NCBI RefSeq assembly: GCF_003335675.1
Contig: NZ_QPHL01000017.1
Coordinates: 1-64,000 of the forward strand
Source: Winogradskyella sp. KYW1333
GTDB taxonomy: Bacteria; Bacteroidota; Bacteroidia; Flavobacteriales; Flavobacteriaceae
Length of the DNA: 64,000 bases
Reading direction: 5' to 3'
The first letter of the stretch is position 1. Each line of letters starts with the position of its first letter. The notes beneath the pieces were generated by a model, which was given only the letters and a program-made list of their open reading frames with translations, did no database searches and was not told the origin of the DNA. Of the stretch, positions 24,270-33,465 are shown piece after piece. The position numbers and the translations under genes are program-made.

Positions 24270-27113
24270 TTACCTAATCTCCAATTTAGATATAGTGCTT
24301 CCTATTTGAACTTTATACCTTCCTTTTGGTAAGTAGTATTTTCCGTTGCTAGCCTTATTGATATCTATACTGGTATTTTCTTTCATTAAAGCTTTCCTAC
24401 CTTTTTCAGTAATGTCTAAATTATAATAAACGTAGTTGAAGCCTTTATCTGAATTGATTGACAAACTATTTAATTCAGCACCTTTCTCAGATAATACCTT
24501 AAGGGTCTTACTACCAGAAGTATTACTATAAAACTGAATGGCCTTTTCAGGCTCAAAAGCGTCTAACCACTTACTCCAAGAGCTTCCCCAACGATCAGAT
24601 TTACGTACAGGGCTTAAATCGAAAATTGTTATAGAATTGGATTTTAATTTTCCATTCATTTTTTGGAGGGGCGCAATATTTGCCTTATAAATACTACGAC
24701 CATGCGTACCCAATAATAAATCTTTAGCTTCAGGTTGAACGACAATGTCATGAAAAGCTACATTAGGTAATCCATGAGAAAATATTTCCCAAGAATTCCC
24801 CATATCAAAAGATACGTATGCTCCATTATCAGTTCCAACATAAAGTAGTTTTTCGTTTTCAGGATCTTCCTTTATCACGTTTACCGGTGAAGCAGGAATA
24901 TTATTGCTAATATCTTTCCAGTTCTGACCATAATCATCACTCATATAAACATATACCTTAAAATCATCCCAACGGTAACCATTTAACGTAACATAAACAC
25001 GTTCTTTCTTATGCTGAGACGCAACAACTCGACTTACCCAAAGGTCCTTTGGAAATGAACTCGAAATGTTTGTCCAGCTAGCACCTGCATTCTTAGTTAC
25101 TTGCACTAGACCATCATCTGATCCTGTATAAATCAGTCCAAATTGATATGGACTCTCACTAATAGAAGTTATAGTGCCATAGGCAACATTTCCTTTTTTG
25201 CCTCCGTTTGTTAAATCAACGCTTATAGCCTCCCAATCGTTACCTTGATTCATAGAACGCATTAATTTATTGCCTCCCAAATACAAAATATCTTGATTGT
25301 GCGGAGAAAGCAAAATTGGCGTTTGCCAATTAAATCGGTATGGGTTTTCTCCCAAAGTATGCTTAGGTTGTATATAAACTCTATCACCTGTCTCTAAATT
25401 GAGTCTGAAATAATTTCCAAACTGATAACCTGTATATACAATATTTGAATTTCTATTGTCAATTTGTACTTGCATGCCATCACCTCCCATAATAGATTCC
25501 CATGGATACTGACCACGCTGATGCCAGCCTTTATCTTCGCGGGCATTATTAGCACCCTTCCAAACCCCATTATCTTGCAAGCCACCATAGATATTATATG
25601 GTTTTTCATTATCAACATTGATGGCATAAAACTGTCCAACTGATGGTGAGTTGTTTTTTATCCAATTTTCACCATCGTCATATGTAATATTAACACCTCC
25701 ATCATTTCCATCTATTAAGTGATTTGGATTTTTAGGATTTATCCATAATGCATGATGGTCTGCATGAACATTTTCTGCACTAATAGAAGACCAAGATTTT
25801 CCGCCATCTTTTGATTTTACAATCGGAACACCGTAAATGTAAATATCATTCTCATTTGTTGGAGAGACATGTATATGACCAAAATAATACCCATAACTAA
25901 AGTATATACCATCTAAATAATCCTCATGAGTTTTCTTCCATGTTTTACCTCCATCTGTACTTTTATAAACCTCAGCTCCTACAACAGGTGTGTCAAATAA
26001 CATAGAATTTGCATCTTCAAGATACTTGGCTAAATCTACAGGTTTTACATTACCTGAGCGCACCATCTGTTTTACATTTTCAGCTCTATACTTTTCTTGA
26101 AAACCATTTGTTTTAAGAAATGTGTTAAGCTTTTTATCATCTAAGGCTAAAAAGTCTTTATTTGACATGGTTTTAAAATCTTCTTTGGTTAAACCACGCT
26201 TATCAGATTTCTTCTTTTCGTCCGGCCTTCTGAATTGACTATCATGTACAGCGTAAATAATATCATCATTAAAGACTGCAACACCAATTCTACCAACACC
26301 TTCGCCTGTTGGGAAACCACTATTCTCAGTTGATACTTTAGTCCAAGTTGCACCAGCATCTGTACTTTTATAAATGCCAGAATTTGAACCATTTCCTGTA
26401 AAGTTCCATGCTTTCCTGTCTTTTGTCCAAGAGGTAGCAAACATAACATTATAGTTGTTTGGGCTATGTTGTAAATCAATAATTCCACTCATATCATCAA
26501 CATATAATGTTTGTTCCCAAGTTTTTCCACCATCTGTAGTTTTATATACTCCTCTTTCAGTATTTGGAGAATATAAATGACCCGTTACTCCTACAGTAAC
26601 AACATTTGGATCGTCTGGATGAATAAGAATTGGTGCGAAATGGTGGGCATCCATCAAACCAACATTTTTCCATGATTCCCCATTGTTTGTTGATTTTAAA
26701 AGTCCTATCCCAGCATAAGAAGATCTCGACGCATTATTTTCACCTGTCCCAACATATATGGTTCTTGACGGCCAGTGCACTGCTATATCACCAACATTTT
26801 GAGTGTCAGAACTATCTAGGATTGGTGTAAATGTTGTTCCATTATTTGTAGTATGCCAAATACCACCAGAAGCATACCCAACATAAAATTCTGAAGGCAT
26901 GTTAGGGTTAACATCCAAATCTACTACACGACCACTCATAATGGTTGGACCTATATTTTTAAAAGGTACGTTTTTAACTAATGACGTTTGTGTCATTGCT
27001 CTTTTTTGCTCTAAGGCATTTTTTATTGTCTCAGCAGAAGTTGCAGGCTGTTGTGCTTTTAAAAAAAGTGTCCAAAATATAAAGGCTAATGAAAGAAATT
27101 TTGAATAAGACAT
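24270..27113 (-). CDS. Secreted BNR/sortilin (VPS10)-like beta-propeller protein
   Basis: 947 residues; signal peptide about 1-20 (ends LFLKA before Gln). The body is built of BNR/Asp-box repeats such as YKSTDGGKTW, KTTDGGKTWEQ, YKSTDAGATWTKV and SDDYGQNWKDIS, the pattern of the VPS10/sortilin and glycosidase-like WD40/YVTN/BNR proteins. Two seven- to ten-bladed propellers are likely. A C-terminal beta domain (about 830-947) ends without a recognisable T9SS tail. Databases often call such proteins glycosyl hydrolase, but no catalytic residues are evident and enzymatic activity should not be assumed. A single-gene unit between sdhC and a divergent aminopeptidase gene. Confidence 0.85.
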   Translation of the reverse strand: MSYSKFLSLAFIFWTLFLKAQQPATSAETIKNALEQKRAMTQTSLVKNVPFKNIGPTIMSGRVVDLDVNPNMPSEFYVGYASGGIWHTTNNGTTFTPILDSSDTQNVGDIAVHWPSRTIYVGTGENNASRSSYAGIGLLKSTNNGESWKNVGLMDAHHFAPILIHPDDPNVVTVGVTGHLYSPNTERGVYKTTDGGKTWEQTLYVDDMSGIIDLQHSPNNYNVMFATSWTKDRKAWNFTGNGSNSGIYKSTDAGATWTKVSTENSGFPTGEGVGRIGVAVFNDDIIYAVHDSQFRRPDEKKKSDKRGLTKEDFKTMSNKDFLALDDKKLNTFLKTNGFQEKYRAENVKQMVRSGNVKPVDLAKYLEDANSMLFDTPVVGAEVYKSTDGGKTWKKTHEDYLDGIYFSYGYYFGHIHVSPTNENDIYIYGVPIVKSKDGGKSWSSISAENVHADHHALWINPKNPNHLIDGNDGGVNITYDDGENWIKNNSPSVGQFYAINVDNEKPYNIYGGLQDNGVWKGANNAREDKGWHQRGQYPWESIMGGDGMQVQIDNRNSNIVYTGYQFGNYFRLNLETGDRVYIQPKHTLGENPYRFNWQTPILLSPHNQDILYLGGNKLMRSMNQGNDWEAISVDLTNGGKKGNVAYGTITSISESPYQFGLIYTGSDDGLVQVTKNAGASWTNISSSFPKDLWVSRVVASQHKKERVYVTLNGYRWDDFKVYVYMSDDYGQNWKDISNNIPASPVNVIKEDPENEKLLYVGTDNGAYVSFDMGNSWEIFSHGLPNVAFHDIVVQPEAKDLLLGTHGRSIYKANIAPLQKMNGKLKSNSITIFDLSPVRKSDRWGSSWSKWLDAFEPEKAIQFYSNTSGSKTLKVLSEKGAELNSLSINSDKGFNYVYYNLDITEKGRKALMKENTSIDINKASNGKYYLPKGRYKVQIGSTISKLEIR

Positions 27114-27222
27114 GATGGTTGGTTTTTACAAGATGAAAATTAACTAATCTAATATCCTGAACAAAATTTGCTAACAAAGTTTAACAGATTCTTGTACCTT
27201 TAAAGTTCTAAATTTTTTGAAA

Positions 27223-28515
27223 ATGAAATACGATTCAATAGACTCTAAACTCTTTATAAAAAACCGCAAAAACTTCATGTCACAAATGAAGCCAAGTAGT
27301 TTAGCCGTGTTCAATTCTAATGATATTTATCCAATAAGTGCTGACAGTACCTTACCCTTTGCCCAACATAGAGATATCTTCTATTTAAGTGGTGTTGACC
27401 AAGAGGAAAGTATTTTAGTTTTATTCCCTGACTGTCCTAAAGAAAAGCATCGAGAAATTTTATTCTTAAAAGAAACCAGCGATCACATTGCAGTTTGGGA
27501 AGGAGAAAAGTTGACTAAAGAAAAAGCCTTTGAGACTTCTGGTATTAAGACAGTATACTGGTTGCAGGATATGGAAAAGGTCATGTTTGAATTAATGACG
27601 CAATGTGATACAGTATACATTAATACCAATGAACATTATAGAGCCAATGTAGAAACGGAAACTCGTGAGGATCGTTTTACAAAATGGTTGAAGGATAAAT
27701 ACCCAGCGCATTCAGTAGCAAAGAGCAATCCTATTTTACAGCGCTTACGCTCGGTAAAAGATCAAATTGAACTAGACTTAATGCAAAAAGCCTGTGATAT
27801 TACCGAAAAAGGTTTTAAACGAATTTTAAATTTTGTAGAACCTGGAGTTTGGGAGTATAATATCGAGGCTGAGTATATGCATGAATTTTTGAATAATCGT
27901 TCTAAAGGATTTGCTTATACACCAATTATTGCATCTGGGAACAATGCTAACGTTTTGCATTATATAGAAAACAATCAACAGTGTAAAGCAGGCGATTTAA
28001 TTCTTATGGACGTTGGAGCAGAATATGCCAATTATTCTAGTGATATGACAAGGACAATCCCTGTATCAGGTAAATTCACTGATAGACAAAGAGCCGTGTA
28101 TAATGCAGTCAATAGAGTTAAAGACAATGCCACAAAAATGTTGGTCCCAGGAACCTTATGGGAAAAATACCATGTTGAAGTTGGGAAACTTATGACTTCT
28201 GAACTTTTGGATTTGGGCTTAATTGATAAGGCAGATGTGCAAAATGAAAATCCTGATTGGCCTGCCTATAAAAAGTATTTTATGCACGGAACGTCTCATC
28301 ATATTGGTTTAGACACACATGACTATGGGTTATTACATGAACCAATGAAAGCAAATATGGTATTTACCGTTGAACCTGGAATATATATACCAGATGAAGG
28401 TTTTGGTATAAGGCTAGAGGATGATGTTGTGATTCAAGATTCGGGCGAACCATTCAATTTAATGCGCAATATCCCAATTGAAGCAGATGAGATTGAAGAT
28501 TTAATGAACAGTTAG
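27223..28515 (+). CDS. M24 family aminopeptidase P-type metallopeptidase
   Basis: 430 residues from the ATG at 27223; a TTG two codons earlier is ignored. N-terminal aminopeptidase P domain (about 1-150) and C-terminal pita-bread fold with the five expected metal ligands: Asp in LMDVGAEY, Asp in SSDMTRT, His in HGTSHHIGLD, Glu in TVEPGIYI and Glu in IRLEDDVV. It removes N-terminal residues before proline using Mn2+ or another divalent metal. No signal peptide, so cytosolic. Length and motifs are typical of PepP/Xaa-Pro aminopeptidases. Confidence 0.94.
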   Translation: MKYDSIDSKLFIKNRKNFMSQMKPSSLAVFNSNDIYPISADSTLPFAQHRDIFYLSGVDQEESILVLFPDCPKEKHREILFLKETSDHIAVWEGEKLTKEKAFETSGIKTVYWLQDMEKVMFELMTQCDTVYINTNEHYRANVETETREDRFTKWLKDKYPAHSVAKSNPILQRLRSVKDQIELDLMQKACDITEKGFKRILNFVEPGVWEYNIEAEYMHEFLNNRSKGFAYTPIIASGNNANVLHYIENNQQCKAGDLILMDVGAEYANYSSDMTRTIPVSGKFTDRQRAVYNAVNRVKDNATKMLVPGTLWEKYHVEVGKLMTSELLDLGLIDKADVQNENPDWPAYKKYFMHGTSHHIGLDTHDYGLLHEPMKANMVFTVEPGIYIPDEGFGIRLEDDVVIQDSGEPFNLMRNIPIEADEIEDLMNS

Positions 28516-28560
28516 TAAGGATAACTTCATTATCTTAGCGTTCGATCTAAAAAAAATAGT

Positions 28561-29088
28561 TTGATTACAGAATTTTTAAAACATACAGGTGAATATCTTA
28601 GGCAATACCCACAAATTAGATTGTCAATGAAAGAAGAGTTCGCTGTAAGAGATTCTGTTTTGAATTCCTTAGGATTAAAAAACCTAAATCAACTTAGAGA
28701 CCGTTACGAAGGACAAACATTTCTTGATAAAACTTTAAAAAATTACGGAGGTTTAGTATCGTGCCAAAAGCATTTAAACCTGGCGATCACAACAATTAAT
28801 GAGCTTAACATAAAAGATTTTAAGCCACAACTTCTTGGCAAAGATGGTGTTTACGACATTAAAGTCTTCGATTTTGGCTCATTACCCGTTCTAGAGTTTA
28901 AAACTATACTAAACCCAATAGTCTTTGTGATTCAAAAAGACAAATCTACTTTTAGCATTTGCGGCTATGGTGATAAAGAAATGATTTTAAACAATTTGGT
29001 AGATTCTAGTAATGAAACTGTAAATTCTGTTAACCTAAAAAACTTTATTGGGTTCAGTGATCTAAAACCAATTGAGGAAATTATTTAA
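28561..29088 (+). CDS. Uncharacterised protein paired with a C5 DNA methyltransferase
   Basis: 175 residues from a TTG at 28561; the next in-frame ATG (28627, residue 23) would remove a helix that looks genuine, so TTG is preferred with moderate certainty. No signal peptide or membrane helix. I do not recognise the family. The second half contains DGVYDIKVFDFGSLPVLEFKT, where a D...ExK arrangement (Asp, then Glu-Phe-Lys on the next strand) resembles the core of PD-(D/E)xK nucleases. This is only a pattern match. It ends 3 bases before the methyltransferase ATG, so the two are translationally close and probably act together. It could be a restriction enzyme, a specificity or control protein, or something unrelated. 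Confidence 0.65.
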   Translation: MITEFLKHTGEYLRQYPQIRLSMKEEFAVRDSVLNSLGLKNLNQLRDRYEGQTFLDKTLKNYGGLVSCQKHLNLAITTINELNIKDFKPQLLGKDGVYDIKVFDFGSLPVLEFKTILNPIVFVIQKDKSTFSICGYGDKEMILNNLVDSSNETVNSVNLKNFIGFSDLKPIEEII

Positions 29089-29091
29089 CTG

Positions 29092-30099
29092 ATGAGTACG
29101 TCTTATACGGTAGGGAGTTTATATGCTGGTGTTGGAGGTATCTGCATGGGATTTAAAAACAACGGATTCAGACTCTCTTGGGCCAATGAATTTGACAAAA
29201 ATGCCTGCAAAACTTATCGCAATAATTTTAAACATCAACTAATTGAAGGTGATGTAATGGAATTAGATATTTCTGCTTTAGATGAGATTGATGTTTTAAC
29301 AGCAGGTTTTCCTTGTCAACCATTTTCCGTTGCTGGCTACAGACAGGGCTTTGATGATAAGCGTGGTAATCATTTTTTTAAAATCTTAGATTTTGTTGAT
29401 GAGATGCGACCAAAAGTGTTGTTTCTAGAAAACGTGAAGAATCTCGTTGGCCACGATAAGGGAAGAACTTTTAAAATTATAAAAGAACTTATTGAAAAAC
29501 GCAATTATACGTTTGATGCCAGGGTATTAAACACCAAAGATTATGGTAACGTACCTCATAATAGAGAGCGCATCTTTATTGTCGCATTTGATAAGGAAAT
29601 GGACACTTCATTTTTTAATGATTTTGAATTTCGATTTCCTGAAAAGGAGGAACTAACACAAACAGTACAAGATGTAGTATTGACAGAAAAAGTAGATGAC
29701 AGATACTACTATGGTGAAGATAAGTATATGTACCCTATGCTCAAAGATGCTATGAAACGAGATGATACAGTGTATCAATTTAGACGCCAATATGTGCGCG
29801 AAAACAAGTCTAATGTTTGCCCAACACTCACAGCCAATATGGGTACTGGTGGTCATAATGTCCCTTTGATAAAAACACCTTATGGATTTAGAAAGCTAAC
29901 ACCACGAGAGTGTTTTAGATTTCAAGGGTTTGATGACAATTATAAACTACCAAATATCGCGATTTCTCATCTCTACAAACAAGCAGGAAATTCCGTGAGT
30001 GTTCCTGTGATTAATCGACTATCAAAGTATATTCTAGAAGTTCTTAATACGGTAGAGATAAAAACTGTAGATGACACATTAGAGACTGTTACAATATAA
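29092..30099 (+). CDS. DNA (cytosine-5)-methyltransferase
   Basis: 335 residues. All main C5-methyltransferase motifs are present: I (SLYAGVGGICMGF, SAM binding), IV (GFPCQPFS, catalytic Cys), VI (FLENVKN), VIII (NRERIFIVA), a target-recognition region between about 210 and 265 (YQFRRQYVRENKSN, then CPTLTANMGTGGHNVP), IX (RKLTPRECFRFQGF) and X (YKQAGNSVSV). It methylates C5 of cytosine in a short DNA target that cannot be named from sequence. No recognisable restriction gene follows; the gene before it (28561-29088) is the only candidate partner. The downstream gene is convergent. Confidence 0.93.
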   Translation: MSTSYTVGSLYAGVGGICMGFKNNGFRLSWANEFDKNACKTYRNNFKHQLIEGDVMELDISALDEIDVLTAGFPCQPFSVAGYRQGFDDKRGNHFFKILDFVDEMRPKVLFLENVKNLVGHDKGRTFKIIKELIEKRNYTFDARVLNTKDYGNVPHNRERIFIVAFDKEMDTSFFNDFEFRFPEKEELTQTVQDVVLTEKVDDRYYYGEDKYMYPMLKDAMKRDDTVYQFRRQYVRENKSNVCPTLTANMGTGGHNVPLIKTPYGFRKLTPRECFRFQGFDDNYKLPNIAISHLYKQAGNSVSVPVINRLSKYILEVLNTVEIKTVDDTLETVTI

Positions 30100-30120
30100 A
30101 TCCATATCATCTTAAAGGTC

Positions 30121-31449
30121 TTATACTACCGCTGTTGTGTTTTCAAAAATATAACGTTGTAACTTTTGTAATGTTTCTAATTTATCACTCGTATTTACTA
30201 GTAAAGAAATATTATTATTACTGCCCCCATATGCAATCATTCTAACATTAACATCCTGAAGAACCTGAAACAATTCTGGAGTATCAGGATGATAAATTAT
30301 CTGATTTCCCACTAGGCAAACAATACTCATATAATCATCAACCTCAACAGTTGCAAATTTTTGAAGTTCTTCAACTATTTGCCCTAAATATGTAATGTCA
30401 TCAATAGTTAGTGATATCGCTATTTCTGAAGTTGTTACCATATCAATTGGCGTCTCATACTTCTCAAATACCTCAAAAACCTTCTTTAAAAAACCATGAG
30501 CCAATAGCATCCTTACCGACTTTATCTTTATCGCTGTAATATTATCCTTGGCAGCCATTGCTTTTATTCCTTCACCATGGATTTTATTAGTTATTAAAGT
30601 ACCATGAGCGTCTGGTGCCATTGTGTTTTTTAATCGTAATGGAATATCAAGATTTCTTACCGGTAAGACAGTAAGAGGATGTAAAATTTTTGCTCCAAAA
30701 TAGGCTAATTCTGCAGCTTCATCATAGGATAGTTTTGATATAGCAGAAGTTTCATTAACATATCTAGGATCATTGTTATGAAATCCATCAATATCAGTCC
30801 AGATTTGAACTTCATTAGCTTCAATTGCTGCTCCTATAATTGTTGCGGTATAATCACTGCCTCCACGTTGTAAATTGGTAATTGCTCCATCAGCATCTAA
30901 GCAAATAAACCCTTGTGTAACATATACATCAGCTTTATCTGAAGATTCTATCAAGCGATTTAGATTTTGTTTTATATAAAATAGGTCTGGTTCATTATTT
31001 CTATCAATTCTCATAAAATCTAATGCTGGTAATAATTGAGCATTTTTCCCTTCCTGCCTTAAAAACCGAGTGAACATATATGTTGAAAGCAATTCGCCAT
31101 TAGCAAGTATCATATTATGAAGTGGCAAACTATAGTCTTGATCTACAGCATCTTTCAAACCTTTGAAAATATGATTAACATATGTTGTAACTTCATTTCG
31201 TAATTCGACATTACTTAATAAATCATATACCGTTTCATTATACTTTTCATGTAATACATCAATCTTTTCTTTAGCTCTTGAGCATTGCTCATTTTTAAAA
31301 AGCATCGAAATTTCGATCAGTGCATTTGTGGTCCCAGACATCGCCGAAAGAACCACTATTTTAGTCTGTTCTGAATCTATAATTTCCTTAACATGATTCA
31401 TGTTAATAACAGATCCTACTGAAGTACCGCCAAACTTATAAACCAACAT
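30121..31449 (-). CDS. lysC: Aspartate kinase
   Basis: 442 residues from the ATG at 31449, giving the usual start MLVYKFGGTSVGS; codons upstream encode no family sequence. The catalytic kinase domain holds KFGGTSVG near the N-terminus, RGGSDYTATIIGAA and EVQIWTDIDGF. Two ACT domains make up the C-terminal 150 residues. It phosphorylates aspartate, the first step toward lysine, threonine, methionine and diaminopimelate. The ACT domains suggest feedback inhibition by an end-product amino acid. It is monofunctional, without a homoserine dehydrogenase fusion. It is divergently transcribed from an ACT-like protein gene at 31551. Confidence 0.95.
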   Translation of the reverse strand: MLVYKFGGTSVGSVINMNHVKEIIDSEQTKIVVLSAMSGTTNALIEISMLFKNEQCSRAKEKIDVLHEKYNETVYDLLSNVELRNEVTTYVNHIFKGLKDAVDQDYSLPLHNMILANGELLSTYMFTRFLRQEGKNAQLLPALDFMRIDRNNEPDLFYIKQNLNRLIESSDKADVYVTQGFICLDADGAITNLQRGGSDYTATIIGAAIEANEVQIWTDIDGFHNNDPRYVNETSAISKLSYDEAAELAYFGAKILHPLTVLPVRNLDIPLRLKNTMAPDAHGTLITNKIHGEGIKAMAAKDNITAIKIKSVRMLLAHGFLKKVFEVFEKYETPIDMVTTSEIAISLTIDDITYLGQIVEELQKFATVEVDDYMSIVCLVGNQIIYHPDTPELFQVLQDVNVRMIAYGGSNNNISLLVNTSDKLETLQKLQRYIFENTTAVV

Positions 31450-31467
31450 AATTCTACTTTTATAAAG

Positions 31468-31494
31468 CAAAAGTATAATGCGCTTGAAAGACAA
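31468..31494 (-). promoter_or_regulatory. Candidate promoter of aspartate kinase
   Basis: On the minus strand, TACTTTTG (31468-31475) fits TAnnTTTG; a TTG (31492-31494) lies 16 bases upstream of it. The divergent gene at 31551 has a weaker TACTTTTA box at 31518-31525, so the two promoters sit back to back. Confidence 0.45.
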
Positions 31495-31550
31495 CTAAAA
31501 AAATAAAAGAAATAGTTTACTTTTACACAAATTGTTAATTAAATAACAAA

Positions 31551-32204
31551 ATGAAAACAATAGCGTCTTGCGTAGAGGAAATTTTAATCACGCAACCATT
31601 TTTAGAAGAAGCTCTATTTAGAGAGATCATTAATTTCTCAGCATTGTCAGAGGAATTACAAGAACCAATAAGCAAAATGCTAAGGAAACCTGTAAAGACA
31701 GGTGCTATTATGATGGCATTAAGACGCTATAATCCACCCAGACATTTGAGGCAATCGCAACAACTTAAATTGGTTTTAAAGGAACTTGGAGATATTACTG
31801 TTCGTTCTAATTTATTGGATTTTACTTTTCAAAATTCTGCTACTTTAATAGAAAGCCATGCTAAGGTATTGGAAAACCTAAATCCAAAAGCTTTCTATGG
31901 TTTTTCTAGAGGAATATATGAGAGCAATATTGTGGTTTCAGAATCGGAAAAACAAATAGTACTTGACAGTTTTAAACAAGAAAATATGATAGGATCTCAA
32001 AACAATCTTTCTGCAATAAGCATCAGGTTACCCGAAAATAATTCAAAAATTTCAGGTTTATATTATCAGATTTTTAAGCGATTCGCATGGGAAAATATTT
32101 CACTATATGAAGTAATTTCTACGACAAACGAATTTACCGTCTTGGTAGAAAATCATTTGGTAGATAAAGCATTTTCTGCTATTAAGAGTTTGAATTCTTT
32201 TTAA
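31551..32204 (+). CDS. ACT-like domain protein beside aspartate kinase
   Basis: 217 residues, no signal peptide. The N-terminal part (about 1-100) is helical and basic (KMLRKPVKTGAIMMALRRY) and might be a winged-helix or other DNA-contacting domain. The C-terminal part (about 145-217) reads like an ACT domain: LSAISIRLP, then GLYYQIFKRFAWENIS, then EVISTTNEFTVLVEN and DKAFSAIKSL, close to the ACT domains of aspartate kinase. Homologues are sometimes labelled aspartate kinase, but no kinase domain exists. Position, divergent from the true kinase gene, suggests an amino-acid-sensing regulator of lysine/threonine synthesis; this is inference. Its last 23 bases overlap the end of the convergent brnQ. 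Confidence 0.72.
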   Translation: MKTIASCVEEILITQPFLEEALFREIINFSALSEELQEPISKMLRKPVKTGAIMMALRRYNPPRHLRQSQQLKLVLKELGDITVRSNLLDFTFQNSATLIESHAKVLENLNPKAFYGFSRGIYESNIVVSESEKQIVLDSFKQENMIGSQNNLSAISIRLPENNSKISGLYYQIFKRFAWENISLYEVISTTNEFTVLVENHLVDKAFSAIKSLNSF

Positions 32205-33465
32205 GATTAACTAATACATTTCCAATTATAAATGCAATAATTGCTGGCAATATCCAACCAAGACTTTGGTCTGCTAAGGGTAATAGTTCTGTGATTGGTC
32301 TAAGCGAATTCTCAGGCAGGAAATACTTCAGGAAATCTGGAATACTAAAAATAAAAGTCACACTAACTACGATTCTAAATATGGTAATGCCTGCATATCC
32401 ATCTGGTAAAATATTGAGTAGTATTAGTACAATTGAAATAGGATAAATAAACATTAATGCTGGCAAAGCAATATCAATGATAAATCTAACTTCATAGCTG
32501 CCAACAATTATTCCAGTAACACAACATATAATAGTTGTAATTACATATACTTTGCGATTGTTATTAAACAATTCCTCAAAAAAATCAGCAATAGATACAG
32601 TGATAGCAACAGCCGTTGTAAAACAGGCAAGTCCCACCAAAACACTTACAAATGTTGCACCAATGTTGCCTAAAGTCTTCACCGCAAGTCCAAACAATAA
32701 ATCCGTTCTACTGACATCAGTAGGAAACTCGCCATTATAAATTGCGCCAATTGAGATAAGACCAGCATAAATAATGAATAAACCTAACATTGCCACAAAT
32801 CCTGATTTGGCAATGATTTTCTTCTTTTCAGAATATGAAAATGAATTGTTTTTATTCAGTGAAATAATAATTACTCCACCCATAACCATACCTGCAAGTG
32901 CATCATAAGTTTGGTAGCCCTCCAACAAACCATCTACAAATGGTGTTTCAAATATTGGAGGATTCATATCTGAACTAGTTGAAACTAAACCTAAAATAAT
33001 GATTAATAAAACCATTATTACAATTATTGGAGTCAAGTACTTACCCAAAATATTCAATGCCTTAGAACGGTTAATTACAAAAAGAAAAACTAAGGAGAAA
33101 TAAATCAGGCTCGTCCAAATTGCAGGTGTGCCCAAAATTGGTTCAATGACCATTTCGTGGGTTACGGCAGCTGTTCTTGGTGAGGGTAATGCAACAATAA
33201 TAAGATACATGACAATGCAATAAATCAAACTAAAAAGTGGTGATACCTTATTGCCAAATGCAAGCATTGTTCCTTGAAGTTTTGCATGTGCGAACAAAGA
33301 CAAAAATGGAATTACTGTAGTTGTAATAATGAACCCAAAAGCAACTAACCACCAATCTGGACCAGAATTATATCCTAAAAGTGGTGGAAGAATTAAATTG
33401 CCAGCTCCAAAAAAACCTGCGAATAGCACAAAACCGAAAAGAAAAATTCGTTTTGTATTGTTCAT
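32182..33465 (-). CDS. brnQ: Branched-chain amino acid:cation symporter, BrnQ family
   Basis: 427 residues with twelve predicted membrane helices. Family signatures include the GAGNLILPPLLG loop after helix 1 and the LPSPRTAAVTHEM segment. BrnQ carriers import leucine, isoleucine and valine with Na+ or H+. The ATG overlaps the stop of the upstream serine hydrolase gene by one base (TAATG), so the two are translationally coupled. The 3' end overlaps the convergent ACT-protein gene. Confidence 0.93.
   Translation of the reverse strand: MNNTKRIFLFGFVLFAGFFGAGNLILPPLLGYNSGPDWWLVAFGFIITTTVIPFLSLFAHAKLQGTMLAFGNKVSPLFSLIYCIVMYLIIVALPSPRTAAVTHEMVIEPILGTPAIWTSLIYFSLVFLFVINRSKALNILGKYLTPIIVIMVLLIIILGLVSTSSDMNPPIFETPFVDGLLEGYQTYDALAGMVMGGVIIISLNKNNSFSYSEKKKIIAKSGFVAMLGLFIIYAGLISIGAIYNGEFPTDVSRTDLLFGLAVKTLGNIGATFVSVLVGLACFTTAVAITVSIADFFEELFNNNRKVYVITTIICCVTGIIVGSYEVRFIIDIALPALMFIYPISIVLILLNILPDGYAGITIFRIVVSVTFIFSIPDFLKYFLPENSLRPITELLPLADQSLGWILPAIIAFIIGNVLVNLKKNSNS

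Noticed and set aside
24240-24270. Short palindrome (GATGAA-A-TTCATC) as a terminator of the BNR-repeat gene
   Set aside because: One-base loop and no T run in the right orientation; a 6-bp arm is expected by chance in AT-rich DNA.
24270-27113. Glycosyl hydrolase label for the BNR/VPS10-like protein
   Set aside because: Asp-box propellers are found in many non-enzymes and no catalytic residue set was visible.
31551-32204. Second aspartate kinase
   Set aside because: Only an ACT-like region resembles the kinase; the FGGTS and RGGSD catalytic motifs are absent.
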